Source: Lutjanus erythropterus (taxonomy: Eukaryota; Chordata; Actinopteri; Lutjaniformes; Lutjanidae). From it: DNA of 64,000 nt. The translations under genes were made by a program, and so were the position numbers. A model generated the notes under the pieces. That model made no database searches and was not told where the DNA came from. It was given only the letters and a program-made list of their open reading frames with translations. Below are positions 12,204-23,414 of the stretch, piece by piece (within the stretch, counting starts at the first letter, position 1; each line of letters begins with the position of its first letter). The stretch covers positions 2,384,345-2,448,344 of the forward strand of contig CM034613.1 in NCBI GenBank assembly GCA_020091685.1. The letters are read 5' to 3'.

Positions 12204-12446
12204 CAGGGGTTCCCAAACTGGGGGGTGGGCCCCCTTGGGGGGAACGTAGAGCCACTGCTGGGAGGGCACAGCTGACCAGGGGAGAAATATACTATTAAAC
12301 AAGATTAAATGAATATTATTCATTTGGGGGAGATAAACAAATAAGAGTTAGCTAATGCTATCATGCTGACATAATTGTGGGGTTCAGCACGAAAGTATTT
12401 TCAGCCTCTGAAGGGGGGCATGCCAGAAAAAGTTTGGAAACCACTG
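12204..12446. mobile_element. hAT-type MITE with 8-bp target duplication
   Basis: The termini are CAGGGGTTCCCAAACT and, reading inward from the right, CAGTGGTTTCCAAACT (14 of 16 identical). Flanking 8-mers are GGTTAACT (12196-12203) and GGTTAGCT (12447-12454), one mismatch. The 243-bp length, the CAGNGG ends and the 8-bp duplication together define a non-autonomous hAT element. It has no coding capacity. Confidence 0.92.
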
Positions 12447-12481
12447 GGTTAGCTAGTTAGGTAACATGACTTCAAGAAATG

Positions 12482-12585
12482 TTGGGACCACCAGGCGTGA
12501 GTTGAACCAGCGGCTGCTGCAGAGGACTGATAGTGTCAGTTCATGGGGCGTGTACTCTACCAGCTGAGCTACATGGGTGCCCCGA
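12482..12585 (-). repeat. tRNA-derived SINE head or tRNA pseudogene
   Basis: On the minus strand the sequence begins GGGGCACCC, then TAGCTCAGCTGGTAGAG (Pol III A box), and later GGTTCAACTC (B box), ending GGTGGTCCC, which can pair imperfectly with the start. The A-to-B spacing is longer than in a functional tRNA and the anticodon arm is disrupted. It lies 28 bp beyond the hAT target duplication. A tRNA-derived SINE head is more likely than a working tRNA. Confidence 0.65.
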
Positions 12586-12714
12586 TTGTAAACACTTTTG
12601 ATGCACTCATAACTTACTTTGTCTTCTCAGTCAGTAGCATTTATACCTGTTGGCCTCATCACATATTTGTGAATTAGTTACCAGCATTTAACCACTGTCA
12701 GTAAATCTTCAGAT

Positions 12715-12970
12715 GTATTGCTTTACACTTTACAATAAGGCTTCCTTTTGTCAGGTGTAAATGTTAGCAACTCATTAATAGCTTTAATTAGTAGTAAGGA
12801 GTAACTGGATCTGTCCAAAAAGTCCACATTTAAGTATGAAAACTGCATTATAACTTGTTGTTTATCAATGATTTATAAATGATTTACAACCTATTTAATA
12901 ACCCAATTATAAACCATTTCTAAATCATTTATAAGTGCAGTCTTATTAACACTAATACTAAGTAATAGTA
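12715..12970. repeat. Diverged DNA-element remnant (TTATAAATGATTTA words)
   Basis: The stretch opens with TACACTTTACAATAAGG and continues with repeated short words such as TTTATAAATGATTTA and TAAATCATTTATAAG. This is a common texture of degraded DNA-transposon copies in fish. No paired termini or target duplication were identified. Confidence 0.35.
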
Positions 12971-13339
12971 ACCTAACCTCTCCGCAGCTCTGAACTTTTG
13001 AAACTTTTTGTAACTTTTTCTTGTGTGAAGAAAATGGTTTCCTACTAGAGTTGTGTTAAAATAGACATAGTTGGCAAGAACTGAATAATAAAATCTGCCA
13101 TTTGACTTTCTGAAGATATTTGTTCCTATCTGGTGATGGCAACACAAAAAGATTGCACATGCTTTTAAGCAACTGAAATATGAAAGGCAGCTTTAAGTGA
13201 ATTTTATAGGGTAGGCTTTAGAATTTTAGAGCATTAAGTGTTGAAGCATATTCAGCAGTCATATAAATATCACTGCAGAGGAAAAACAATTTAGCCACAA
13301 AAAGCCTGGCTCTGATCTTTCAAGCACCAGGATGCTCTC

Positions 13340-13680
13340 AAGTACATGCAAAACTGCAGGAGCGGGGGTTATTTTTAATCCTCTGCCTCTCACCTCCTGT
13401 GCAACCGAAAGCCAGGTGAAGCAGATATGACACGGGTAGGGCTGACTGCCTCCTTCCTTCCGACGTCCTTGATATTAACATTTGAAAAGCGGTGGAGGAA
13501 ACTTCTCATAAACCACCAATCCCCCTGTGTGTGATCAATTAAATGAGCCTTCATAACATTACAGGCATAATTATCTGCAGCCAGCCGTCGAAAACCACCA
13601 AGAAACAAGAGTGCAGAGAAAAGCACCTGAAGAGAGCGGAGATAATGAGGCAGTACTCCGAACAAATAAGGACCTCATGG
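13340..13680. other. Possible conserved non-coding element
   Basis: This repeat-free, complex block includes words such as GATATTAACATTTGAAAAGC, GTGATCAATTAAATGAGCC and CAGGCATAATTATCTGCAG, resembling vertebrate developmental enhancers. Frames across it on the minus strand carry no domain. The assignment is by texture only. Confidence 0.3.
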
Positions 13681-13924
13681 CCTGTAAAACAAAGAGGTGA
13701 CTGGTTAACTGAGTGATTAGAGCATCTGCTCTGCTCAAGAGTACTTGAGCAAAACACTGTGGTGTACATCCAATATGGCTGAGCTGCAACTGCAACAGTT
13801 TTCTTCATTAAGTCATGGTCACTAAGAGACTTATGCTAATCAAATTATGACCCAAACAAGACCATTTAAAGAGCACTGCACGCAAAATAGCCCCTTTTGA
13901 AGAAATTTCTGCAAGTTAGAATTT

Positions 13925-14012
13925 CTCCCTTGTTGGTGTCCCACAGGGTTTAGTTCTGGGCCCAGTTCTGTTTACTTCTATCTCGTTTGAATGCCTTCCC
14001 CTTCCTTCATAA
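13925..14012 (+). pseudogene. LINE reverse-transcriptase scrap
   Basis: The + strand reads FSLVGVPQGLVLGPVLFT around 13925-13975, matching the GVPQGS-LGP-LF motif of non-LTR reverse transcriptases (fingers/palm region). A stop codon follows within about 13 codons and no flanking RT motifs are readable. It is a short dead fragment, probably of a Rex1- or L2-like LINE. Confidence 0.6.
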
Positions 14013-14787
14013 ATAATGTGTTAAGCAAATCAACACATGTATTATAACTTGGCTGTATTACAGAAACTGCAGATCCTATATTAAATATGTAGCCTAAGTG
14101 ATGCAGCTAGGTGTCTCTCACATGAAAGATTGTGTAAAGCAACTATAAATGTGTGCTCTTAGTTTGTCACACCACTGAAACATGTGATTAACCGCCCAAC
14201 CAAATCTGAGTGATTTAAAAAATCACTACAGATATAAAATTAGGTCTCAAAACCATGAAAAAATTAGCAGTTTTCTCTGTCCTGAAATGCTGTGGGTGTG
14301 TCCGCTCTGCTGTTCCAGTGTGAAATCCCACTATGACCTGAAAACAAGCTGAAACATGGACGCTATGTCTAGCAACTTTATTGGACATGTCCAGATATGT
14401 TTGAGCCACCAGACGACAGTGACAGGATGGTATTTTTTTCATCAGTGTTGGGTGTTTGGAAGTGAAGTGAGCCAAAGTGGGGGCTTATTTAGTGTTGGGG
14501 GACCATGGCTCCAGTATGTCACTGAGCCATCTTTCAGGTCCACCCAAAAAATCCTGAACACAGAAATCATGCACAACAGTTTAATAGTCTAACTCTTCTA
14601 CATTGTTCTCAGTGTTTTCACATGTTTTCAGGAACAATTTTCTGACATGTAAATGGTTTGTTGAAGAAAAACTCCCAGAATGTTAAATAAGCTCTCCTAA
14701 CTTCAGGATAACTGTTAAACTTACTAATTTTTTACTTTACCAGCTGTAGCAGAAGTTAACTTACTAACTTGCCAAGGGTAGCTAATG

Positions 14788-14905
14788 CTAATGTTAGCTA
14801 ATAGTAGTTAATGGTAGTGTTAGCTAACAGTAGTCAATGGTTGCATTAGCTAATAGTAGTTAATGGTAGTGTTATCTGACGGTTGTTAATGGTAGTGTTA
14901 GCCAG
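14788..14905. repeat. 26-bp minisatellite, about 4-5 units
   Basis: TTAGC or TTATC recurs at 14794, 14820, 14846, 14872 and 14898, exactly 26 bp apart, with the unit TTAGCTAATAGTAGTTAATG plus GTAGTG. The same period occurs at 8580-8735. Confidence 0.9.
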
Positions 14906-15412
14906 TGTTACAATGGATGCTGGATACTGTGGAAATTGTGTCTGTTAGCAGTATGCTAGTTAGTATTGCTGTAAATTGAACATTTTTGGATTTCTCTGCA
15001 GATAAACACAACTCTCAGTTCTATTGAAGGTTATAGAAATGTCAATCATGCTATTTGGAAACCAGCAAATTAAAAAAAATGCACACATTTGGATAAATCC
15101 GTCAGTATGCTATTCTCTTAAGTGTGTGCTTTCATTTGTGAGAGGCATTTCTTCACTGAAGGTCAAACGATGTAGAAATGCAGGGTTTTAGCGTGCTTCA
15201 TCTCCCACATGCTTCAAAAGAACCGGCACGAAAGTTAGGTACCAAGCACAGCATAGAAAGTTGGTTAATGATGTAATGACCCTTCCTTCTTTATAGTTTC
15301 CTGACGTGAGACAAGACGGGATTAAGTAAGATAAGATAGGATTCCTAAACTCAGTCAGGATTTGTTTCTGTAATACCAGATTCTCTTCCCAACTTAGGGC
15401 AGCAAGTTTCTG

Positions 15413-16487
15413 CAGAGGTAGCAAGTGTACACATTCTGTACAAGTCCAGATACTTGTGTAAAAAAAAAGACTGGTAAAAGAAGAAGTACTAATTCAATTT
15501 TACTGCAGTAAAAGTGTAAAAGTACAGGCTCTGAAATGTACTCAAAGGTTTAAATATATTTTTTTTTTGTCTTGTTGCATTGTTGTTGTCTTGTTAGGTC
15601 TTTTACATAGTTTTTGTTTTATTATGTCATTTTTATCTTGTTGTGTCTGTTACGTCATTTTCATTTTGTTATGATTTTTGTTTTTGTCTTGTTACAATGT
15701 TTTTGTCTTGCTATATCATTTTCGTCTTACGTCTTGTCGCATCTTTTACATTGTCTTTGTTTTGTTGTCTTTTACATCGTTTTCATTGTTACATCTTTCA
15801 GGTTTTTTAAAATCATGTCTTATATGTCACTTTCATCTTGTCATGTCTTTTATATTGTTTGTGTTGTTTCATCTTTCACATCGTTTCTATTACTACATCT
15901 TGTATGTCACTTTCATCTTGTTACATCTTTTGTGTAGATTTGACTTCCTATGTCTTTCTTGTCTTATGTCTTGTTGCATCTTTTTCAGTATTTTTCGTCT
16001 TATTACATCTTTTATGTTGTTGTCGTGGTGTGGTGGAAAATCTGAATATAAAGACAGACACCATGACCAAAATTGTCTTTGTGGTGTTTTAACAGAACAA
16101 AGGATCAGTAGGAGGTTGGGTCAGGATGGACCTGGGGTGCTTATTGGGAGAGTCAGGATGTGATTGTGTTATCAGAAGCTGTTCTTCCAAAGGGAGAACA
16201 GCCGTGTGTTCAAGGACGAGGAACCAGTTAGTGCCTGACAGAACATGAAGAAGCAAATATGAGGAATAAAATATGTTCAGAATTATAATTTTTCCACTAC
16301 AGTTGTTATGTCATTTACATTGTGTTTTTGTTTGTGCATCTTTTCACATAATGTTCGTCTCATGTCTGTCATTCGTGAGATGTACTGATGGATACCTGTT
16401 ATTATTTCATGCATTTAGGTTGAAATCAGCCTTGGTGTTGGTAAGTACAGTAACTAAGTATTTGTACTTAGTTACCTCCCATCTCTG
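15413..16487 (+). mobile_element. hAT array element, copy A (perfect 8-bp TSD)
   Basis: The element starts CAGAGGTAGCAAGTGTAC and ends TTAGTTACCTCCCATCTCTG. The reverse of the right end (CAGAGATGGG) pairs with the left. The 8-mer AGTTTCTG occurs immediately on both sides (15405-15412 and 16488-16495). Inside, next to sub-terminal AAGTAC-rich sequence, is a long array of 15-20-bp T-rich units of the type TTTTGTCTTGTTACATC (about 15570-16030 and 16300-16370). A non-repeated block of about 260 bp (16035-16300) interrupts the array. The Phe/Leu/Cys-rich frames within are array translations. The element is non-autonomous and shares its design with the copies at 17995-18735, 23415-23835 and 55908-56711. 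Confidence 0.92.
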
Positions 16488-16889
16488 AGTTTCTGTAATG
16501 CGGGCCTAGAGCCCCTCCTGCATATTAAACAACACTAACCAAGGTTGAGAAACTCCAGGCCTTCTCTGACATTCATTAATTCATTACAGCATTTTGCTGC
16601 ACTGTGTCAGTGTACTGGGAGCAATCTGCAATACCACTCCTACAAATAAGAATTACATGAGAAAAATATTAGGATTTATATTTAGGATTTATATAATTAT
16701 ATACATGGCAGCTTTAAAGAGGTTTCATTGTATTGCCAGCAATGTTTGACAAGTGGTTCACTGTTCATAGATAATTAATAGTATGGTTTTCTGTTTTATC
16801 ACCATGGTGGCACGGTGACATTCTTACTTGTTCAGAGCTGAAACTGGCCTGGATTTCTTCCTCTCCATTTCAAAAGCCATAATCATGTA

Positions 16890-17040
16890 TTAACTGTAGT
16901 GGGTGTCCCTGTGACTCACTGTTCCACCACGTAATCACAGTATCCCTGGTTCGAGAGCAGCAAGAAACCTGTGATGCATGTCATACCAGTTTCCCGTCTT
17001 CCTCAACTAAGCAATAAAAGCAACATGTCAAAGCAAAAAG
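16890..17040 (+). repeat. tRNA-derived SINE, degenerate copy
   Basis: A B-box-like GGTTCGAGAGC (about 16949-16959) is followed by ATGCATGTCATACCAGTTTC, a pyrimidine-rich body and AAGCAATAAAAGC. This succession is typical of a widespread teleost tRNA-derived SINE. The A-box half is poorly kept. Confidence 0.65.
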
Positions 17041-17439
17041 ACTCTGCAGGATGCGTGAGTTCTAACAGCCTATGATTATTCACTGCATCCTTTCAACCAC
17101 ATTTATGACTCATGTTAATCAATAAATGTTTTTATATTCCATAGACAGTAATGCCTGCTGCCAGCAATAGCCCGGAAAGGACAGATGAGAATGTCTCTGA
17201 CGTCAATAGCACCTCCTCTGTTTTTGTCTTTCTTTCTTTCCCCAAGCCCTTCATTTGAATCCCATCAGTCACTTAAGGTCACAGAATCACTGCTTTCTAA
17301 TTTTTAAAAGTAAATATGATTATTAAACAAACAGCCTATAGTACACAACCTGAAAATGAGACTCAACCCAGTACAGGTGCTCTGGACTGAGAAGTTCTGT
17401 TAGGATAGGCCAAAACATGCCATAGTTGATGGTTCTAAA

Positions 17440-17512
17440 TCCAACAACACTGATTTAAATATAGGGATCCCTCAGGGCTTGTGGTGCGGCCCACCTACTT
17501 TTTGAATCCCTG
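17440..17512 (+). pseudogene. Possible LINE reverse-transcriptase scrap
   Basis: The + strand reads IGIPQGLWCGPPTF followed by a stop, resembling the GVPQGS-LGP-LF motif but with three atypical residues. No other RT motif is legible nearby. A short TCATGTAGGAACTATTTTCT word at about 17563-17582 recalls the foldback MITE at 977-1528. Confidence 0.35.
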
Positions 17513-17994
17513 GGACTGAAAGGGCAGTTACTCAAGATGAAAGACCTCGTAGTGAGTTGTGTCATGTAGGAACTATTTTCTAGAGAACTACACATACCAA
17601 CTGTATCACCACACTAGCGGGAAGTTTTTGAACCAATCACAGTAATGATGTGAACAAATCAATCAGACAACGCACAGGCAATGTAATAATACCCCTTTAA
17701 ATAAAATCCACTTTGTCAGAGATGGAGGCATTTGGTTGGGTTGATTCTGAGACGAGAATGAGACCTTCAAAAAGTGGTCTTGAGACCTGTCCTGTGACCA
17801 AGAACAATCTTGAGTCCCACAGCACTAATTTCAGCTGAGGAAGACACCATAAACTTGTACATCATGCGCCGTCTTGAGCATTGGCCTCTCCTACATGAGT
17901 AGATGCGCACTTCCTTCTGCGCTGTGATATGATTGTGGGTGTAGTTCGGTAGACAGAAAATACTTCCAACATAAAACTGCTAACAACAAGGTCA

Positions 17995-18735
17995 GTGGCG
18001 GTTCTAGAACCATTTTCATTGGGGACCAGGCTGGGGTCCAGTTTCGCATATCAGAATGGTACAAGATGACGAAAATGACATATGATGTAACAAGATCAAT
18101 ATGATGTAACAAAGTGAAAATTACGTAAAAGTAGAGAGGTAAGAAGATGATAATGGCATAAAAGATGTAACAAAACAAAAATGACATAACAAGGTGTAAC
18201 AATAGAAGAACAACATTAAAGATGTAACAATTTTCAAACCTTGTTACTTCAGTTTTAATGCAAGATGAAAACAACGTAAAAAGACGTAACAAGATGAAAA
18301 CATTTAAACAAGATGTAACAACAAAAATAACAAAAATTACTTAAGGCATAAGATGAAAACAACATAACATGATGAAAACAATGTAACAATACATAACATG
18401 ACAGAAATAACATACAATGCAACATGATGAATATGATGTAACAAGATCAAAATGACACAAGACGTTATAAGACGAAAGTAGTGTAAAAGACGTGACCAGA
18501 TGAAACAGATAAAACAAAAGACTTGACTGTGGATGTCACGTTCAGGTAGCTTTGCACAGAAACAGTCTGTGAAATGTCCTTCAGAGGACGACTTTTTACT
18601 TATATACTTTGAGTACATTTCAGAGCCTGTAGTGCTTCATGTTTACTGCAGTAAAGAAGTTTAATCAGTACTTCTACCTTTATCTGTAAGTTGTACTTGA
18701 GCATAGAATGTATGCACTTTTGCCACCTCTTCTCA
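17995..18735 (-). mobile_element. hAT array element, chimeric copy B
   Basis: The right edge, read on the minus strand, begins AAGAGGTGGCAAAAGTGC and continues into AAGTAC-rich sequence, like the left ends at 15413 and 55908. The body (18055-18500) is the same tandem array in reverse, with units such as GTAACAAGATGAAAACAA. The left edge instead begins CAGTGGCGGTTCTAGAAC, the terminus of a different fish hAT family. No matching 8-bp flanks were found, so this is either a recombinant or two truncated elements joined at the shared array. Confidence 0.65.
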
Positions 18736-18849
18736 TCTTTACTTTAAGTATCACATTCTGGTGCAACTTCTTCTCTGTTGAAAACAATCAAAGCTTTCTT
18801 GGATCGTCAACTATGCAGAATCAATCTGGCAGCAGCCATTCATCTCTAT

Positions 18850-19650
18850 AAGATCTCAGTACCCAAACCAATCTTATACTCTCCCCTCTCTGATGCCTTT
18901 GGTTGACAAAGCGCTTTCCTCTCCCTTGGCAGCATGAACGGGATGATGGATCTGAACGTGTCTGGGTCTAAGCTTTTGACCTTTCTGTGTAACAAGTGGC
19001 GGTGACAATATCCCCCAAACAGAGCCGAGCAACAACAAAACAACAAGCCATTTGTGCCACGGCTCAGTGAGCGAGCGCAATGTCCACTCTCCCACTGGCA
19101 GGATAAAGAGTCACTGAAGTGGTCGTATGGCAGAGGAGACATTTTCCAGATGAGGTGAAATAAATCCGTCTTATCCAGCACCCCCTCCTGCCAGCTAAGT
19201 CTAAATCCTCGCCATAATTCCAAAGTCAAAGAGAGTGAGCGTGACACCAGCACGCCGCTGTAGCAGGGGAATGGATAGACAATGACTCGGGGCTTCATCC
19301 CGGCCCGCCGGCATGCTCTGAGTGCTACACATCCACTCATTATGGAGTAAGCAGCTCGCCAGCACATGATCTGAGTCCTCTGGAAGAAACAGATAGCTTT
19401 TCTGAACTAGAGCGAGCCGCGGATGTCATTTTGTGCAGGGCCAGATACGGCAGAACAGAGGGCGATGCAGCCAGTAAGCTGATGCGAGAGCTGAAGCTGT
19501 TCAGATTGTTTGATTCTGCACGAGGCGGAGAGATGCAGAGGGCAGAGGCGGGAAAAAAAACACCACTGAGAGGAAGAAAGATAAAATTGGAGTTGCACAA
19601 AATGTTTATATTCAGTGTTGCTACAGGCGCATAGCTCAGTGCTGGAATTA
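18850..19650. other. Repeat-poor, CpG-containing block; possible conserved element
   Basis: This is one of the more GC- and CpG-rich blocks of the window, with no recognised repeat. It contains the longest open frame present (minus strand 18846-19367, 173 codons), but that frame has no recognisable domain and no convincing splice context. A conserved non-coding or promoter-distal regulatory block is as likely as an exon. Words such as CCACGGCTCAGTGAGCGAGC stand out from the A+T-rich surroundings. Confidence 0.3.
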
Positions 19651-19741
19651 ATATTGAATAGGTCCTCAAACTCTGCTGCTAACTCCTGCACAAGAAAACA
19701 GAGATACAACCAAACCTGCTACATGCTGTACAACTCAAGCT

Positions 19742-19766
19742 AACACACACACACACACACACACAC
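19742..19766. repeat. (CA)n microsatellite
   Basis: Uninterrupted AC dinucleotides, about 12 units. Confidence 0.97.
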
Positions 19767-19799
19767 GATAACATGACATCCCAAAGTACATTCTAAGAA

Positions 19800-21000
19800 A
19801 TAAAGGTACTAACTAGAACCATATAGCGTTCTTTGGCTTGTCCCAATGTGAGAACCCTTTTTGTTCCTGGTAAAACTTTTTATAACCACCTAGAAACCTT
19901 TCAGAGAGTTCAACCTAGAACCCAACATAAAAGGTTACACCTAGAACCATCTGTGAATGGTTCCACCCAGAACCCCCTATGAGATATTCTACCAAGAACC
20001 CATCTATGCTGTAACGATTCCATCCTGAACCCTCCCTGGTGGTTGAATTAAGAACCTTCCCACAAGCCAACAAGAACCCATCCATGGGGCTCTGCTGAGA
20101 ACCTTTTTACTTTCCAGGGATTTCATCATGGAGGGTTCGACCAAGAACCCTTATTTATATCAAGTGTTTTATCTAGAACCCACCAAGGGGATTTTACCGA
20201 GAACCTTTTTATATTCTAACAGTTATATCTAGAACCCACAGAGGAGATTCTACCAAGAATCTTATCATATTCCAAGGGTTTTATTAAGAACACACTGAGG
20301 GGGTTCTACCAAGAATCATTCTATATTTCAAGTATTTTATCTAACACCCACCAAGGGGGTTCTAACAAGAACTTTTTATACCTTTTTTTATCAAGAACCC
20401 ACCAAGGGGACATACCAAGAATATTTTCATATTCAGTAAGTTTTATGTAGAACCCACCAAGAGGTTTCTAGTGAGAACCTTTTTTTATATTCCATTGGGG
20501 GGAAGATCTACTGAGAACCTCATTATATTATACTATTATACTATTATCTAGAACCCACTGAGGAAATTCTACCAAGAATCATTTTATATTCTAAAGGTTT
20601 TATCTAGAACCCACCAAAGGGTTCCTACTTAAAACCTTTTTATATTCCAAGGGTTTTATTTAGAACCCACTGAAGAAATTCTACCAAGAATCCTTTTGTT
20701 AGAGGGGTTCTAATGACAACCTTTATTCCAAGGGTTTTAACAAAGAACCCACTGAGGGGTGAGGGTTCTACCAAGAACTTTTTTATGTTCAAATCTAGTT
20801 TTATCTAGAACACATGGAGGTGGTTCTACAAAGAACCTTTCAATATTTCCAAGGTTTTATCTAGAACCTACCCAGGGGGTTCTACTGAGAACCCTTTAAT
20901 ATTATGGTACAGAAAACCTTGACGAAGCCTTAATGAAAGAGTTCTTTGAGGATTTCAACAAATCTTGAACAACTCTTACTTCTAAAATAAGTTCTTTGAA
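19800..21000. repeat. 56-bp minisatellite inside a GGTTCT/AGAACC repeat
   Basis: Units of about 56 bp contain TCTAGAACCCACCAAGGGG, a GGTTCTACCAAGAACC partial palindrome and TTTTATATTCCAAGGGTTTT. AGAACCCA-like words recur at about 20175, 20231, 20287, 20344, 20394 and 20449, and onward to about 20900, for roughly 18 diverged units. The flanks (AAATAAAGGTACTAACTAGA on the left and TTCAAATAAGGGTTCTTCAG on the right) look like the edges of a dispersed fish repeat from which the array expanded. Confidence 0.88.
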
Positions 21001-21699
21001 TGAAAATGGTTCTTAATGGAAACCTCAGTCTTGGAAACAAACCTTGACTAATGCTTTCTTCAAATAAGGGTTCTTCAGGTGGTTAGAACGTCAGCCCTTC
21101 AGGAAGAACTCTTTTGGGATGCTTATTTCAAAGACTTGCAATAAAGAATAAATTAGTGTGGAGTTTGTGAAATTAATGATGTGATTGTTTTTAACTTGTA
21201 TGCACAGAAGTGATAGACCAGTTAATGGGATCAGCTGATTATCTGGCATTTTGAGATAATCTGTATCAGCAGATGAGGCGCTCAAGGCTGAAAACATCTT
21301 TGGGCAACCTTAACAATGTTGTCAGTGCTCTGGAACGATGTTAGCACTGCACTGTTTGAGTTTTGGGAAGGTGGTGAAAAGATTTCAAGCATTGAACTAA
21401 AACTCTCATGCATCCTGCTGTAAACACAATTCCACAATTGTCCATAGCAATAACTTTAATAAAAAAAAAAAAAGAAATATAACCGCTGTCAATGTCTAGT
21501 TTGTGAAATTGTGGCCAAGCAGCTGTTTTAATCATAGATGCAAAACAATGCGTTTTTGCATTTTGAAAGATTGTGTCCTCCCCCTCGTTACGCATCAAAT
21601 TGGTTTGGTCCACTATCTACCTACAGCCAAAAGAGATCCACTCTTGTCACTGCCAAAATATTTAATATATTAATTCAATGATTGGTGACAAATCTAGTT

Positions 21700-21890
21700 G
21701 ACATTTATAAAAACACAACAGAATCCCAAATGTGAAGCCGAAACATCTAGATGGCCCCCTGGTGGCTGGCTGCAGTGTAGGTAATAAACCCTGCCCCCTC
21801 CATGTTAGCAGATAGGACATGGGCCAAACTAATAAAAATCAAAGTACATGTCAAAATCATCTGGGGCTTTTTAAATGCAGTGCAGCTGCT
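21700..21890. repeat. Dispersed fish repeat with CTCF-like word
   Basis: ATGGCCCCCTGGTGGCTGGC, then TGCAGTGTAGGTAATAAACC and CCATGTTAGCAGATAGGACA, follows the text of a common teleost interspersed repeat. The reverse of 21752-21768 contains CCACCAGGGGGC, a close match to the CTCF core, but it may simply be repeat sequence. No boundaries could be fixed. Confidence 0.5.
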
Positions 21891-22122
21891 TGACGGACCG
21901 CCCTAAAAACTTTGGAATGTTTCTACAATGCAGAATTTTGCAAGATATTATTTTGTTAATAAAGGTTGTCATCTTGTTTGCCCAATTTATAATCCTGACC
22001 ACATAACTTGTTCACTGTAGTCTTAAGTAATTACCTTGTTTGGGCAGGTTATTATGATCATGGCTAAAGGTATTCATTTATGAATTTTGAATGGTTTCAG
22101 ATCATGCCATGCTAACTTAGCT

Positions 22123-22515
22123 TGGACTTAAGGCTGCTCCTGGCTAATGTTCAGCCAGGAAAAAGGAACGGAAGAAACTGGACTCAGGCTGGACAAGCAA
22201 AGAAAACCAGAGACTGTTGAGCCCACATCCTGCTCCACTACATCCCTGATCAAGCTGCAGACTTGACAAGCGGATCGTACTCCAATCTGACAGGACGCAA
22301 CATGTAAGACTCCAGCAGGACGAGAAGTGGAGGACTCTGTTTTTACATGGATGATGCTTGGTGCTGAAACACAGTCAAAGCTGCTAGACAAAGTTTTCCA
22401 GATGCTGAACTTTTTACATGAAGATGTCGACCATATTATCATCACCATCTTGTTGCTGCTGTTTACATTCAACGTGATTAAACTTTAAAAAATGCCCAAC
22501 AGAATTATTTCCTGG
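22123..22515 (+). repeat. Dispersed repeat, copy 1 of an inverted pair
   Basis: Its start (GCTGCTCCTGGCTAATGTTC), middle (CTCCACTACATCCCTGATCA) and end (AACAGAATTATTTCCTGG) reappear in reverse order and orientation at 30628-30988. It has no coding pattern and no terminal inverted repeats of its own, so the class is unknown. Confidence 0.75.
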
Positions 22516-23414
22516 ATGTAAGTGTCCTAATGAGAATATTTTCTGCACATAATTTTGGGGACTGAACATACAATCAGTATAGAATTGGATGTTTGGATGG
22601 GAGTAAATGGCAACTGAATTCAAAATGTAACCACAAGTGCATCCCTGTGATGCATTATTCATTCCGTCTCATTTTCATAACTTTATGCAAACTGATAAGC
22701 AATAATTCATACACATTAGAGCCTCACATCGTTCTGAGAGTTCCAGAGCTCCAGCTGCTCCCGTGTGTCAAGCTACAAATTAAGCTTCATGTGGCAATTC
22801 GACTGTTTGTTATTATGGCTTTGCTTGATACAGTTTTTTTTTAAAAAAGATTTTTCTGATATTTTCATGCTGAATGAGGACACTTTTCTTTTTGAGTTCA
22901 TGTATCCCTCCAGTACTTCTGTGAAGTGTCTTTGGCTATAACGCCGCTGACACACGACAGTCTGTGAGCAGAGGTTTTGGTTTTGGTCTCTGTGTGGGCA
23001 TGATAGTATAAAACCTGGCAGCCTCACGGTGAGGACAAGACTCTGCACACAGATACTGCAGCATGCAGCTGTTCACCAAGGAACAGTTCCAATATGAAAC
23101 CATCCCATAACATGGAAACTGTTGCTTTAAATTTTCTGTGCATGGATCAGACAAACAAGATACATATTACTGAGCTGTAAACCTGTTGTTGCATAAGAAA
23201 TATGGACAGAGTCAGATCAGCTGTTTCCTGCAGCTTCCAGTCCTTATGCTAAGCTAGGCTAATCATGTCCTGACTTCACCTTCCTTTCATCTCACAGGAA
23301 GCAAACAGCATTGCACAAAATGTTTATGTCTCTAAGATGTCTTACCTTGATTATACTAATATGTATCTGCACAAAGTTTGTCACTAGAGGTGTTTTAACA
23401 TTCCTCTTCTCAAG

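Noticed and set aside
12482..12585. Functional tRNA gene
   Set aside because: The A-to-B box spacing is too long, the anticodon arm is disrupted and stem pairing is imperfect; it fits a SINE head or pseudogene better.
15614..16163. Overlapping Phe/Leu/Cys-rich ORFs that look like membrane proteins
   Set aside because: They are translations of the T-rich tandem array inside an hAT element with clear target duplication; the same happens at 56120-56549 and in reverse at 17891-18618.
18846..19367. Longest ORF (173 codons) as a gene
   Set aside because: No domain, no coding texture and no splice or promoter context; kept only as part of a possible conserved block.
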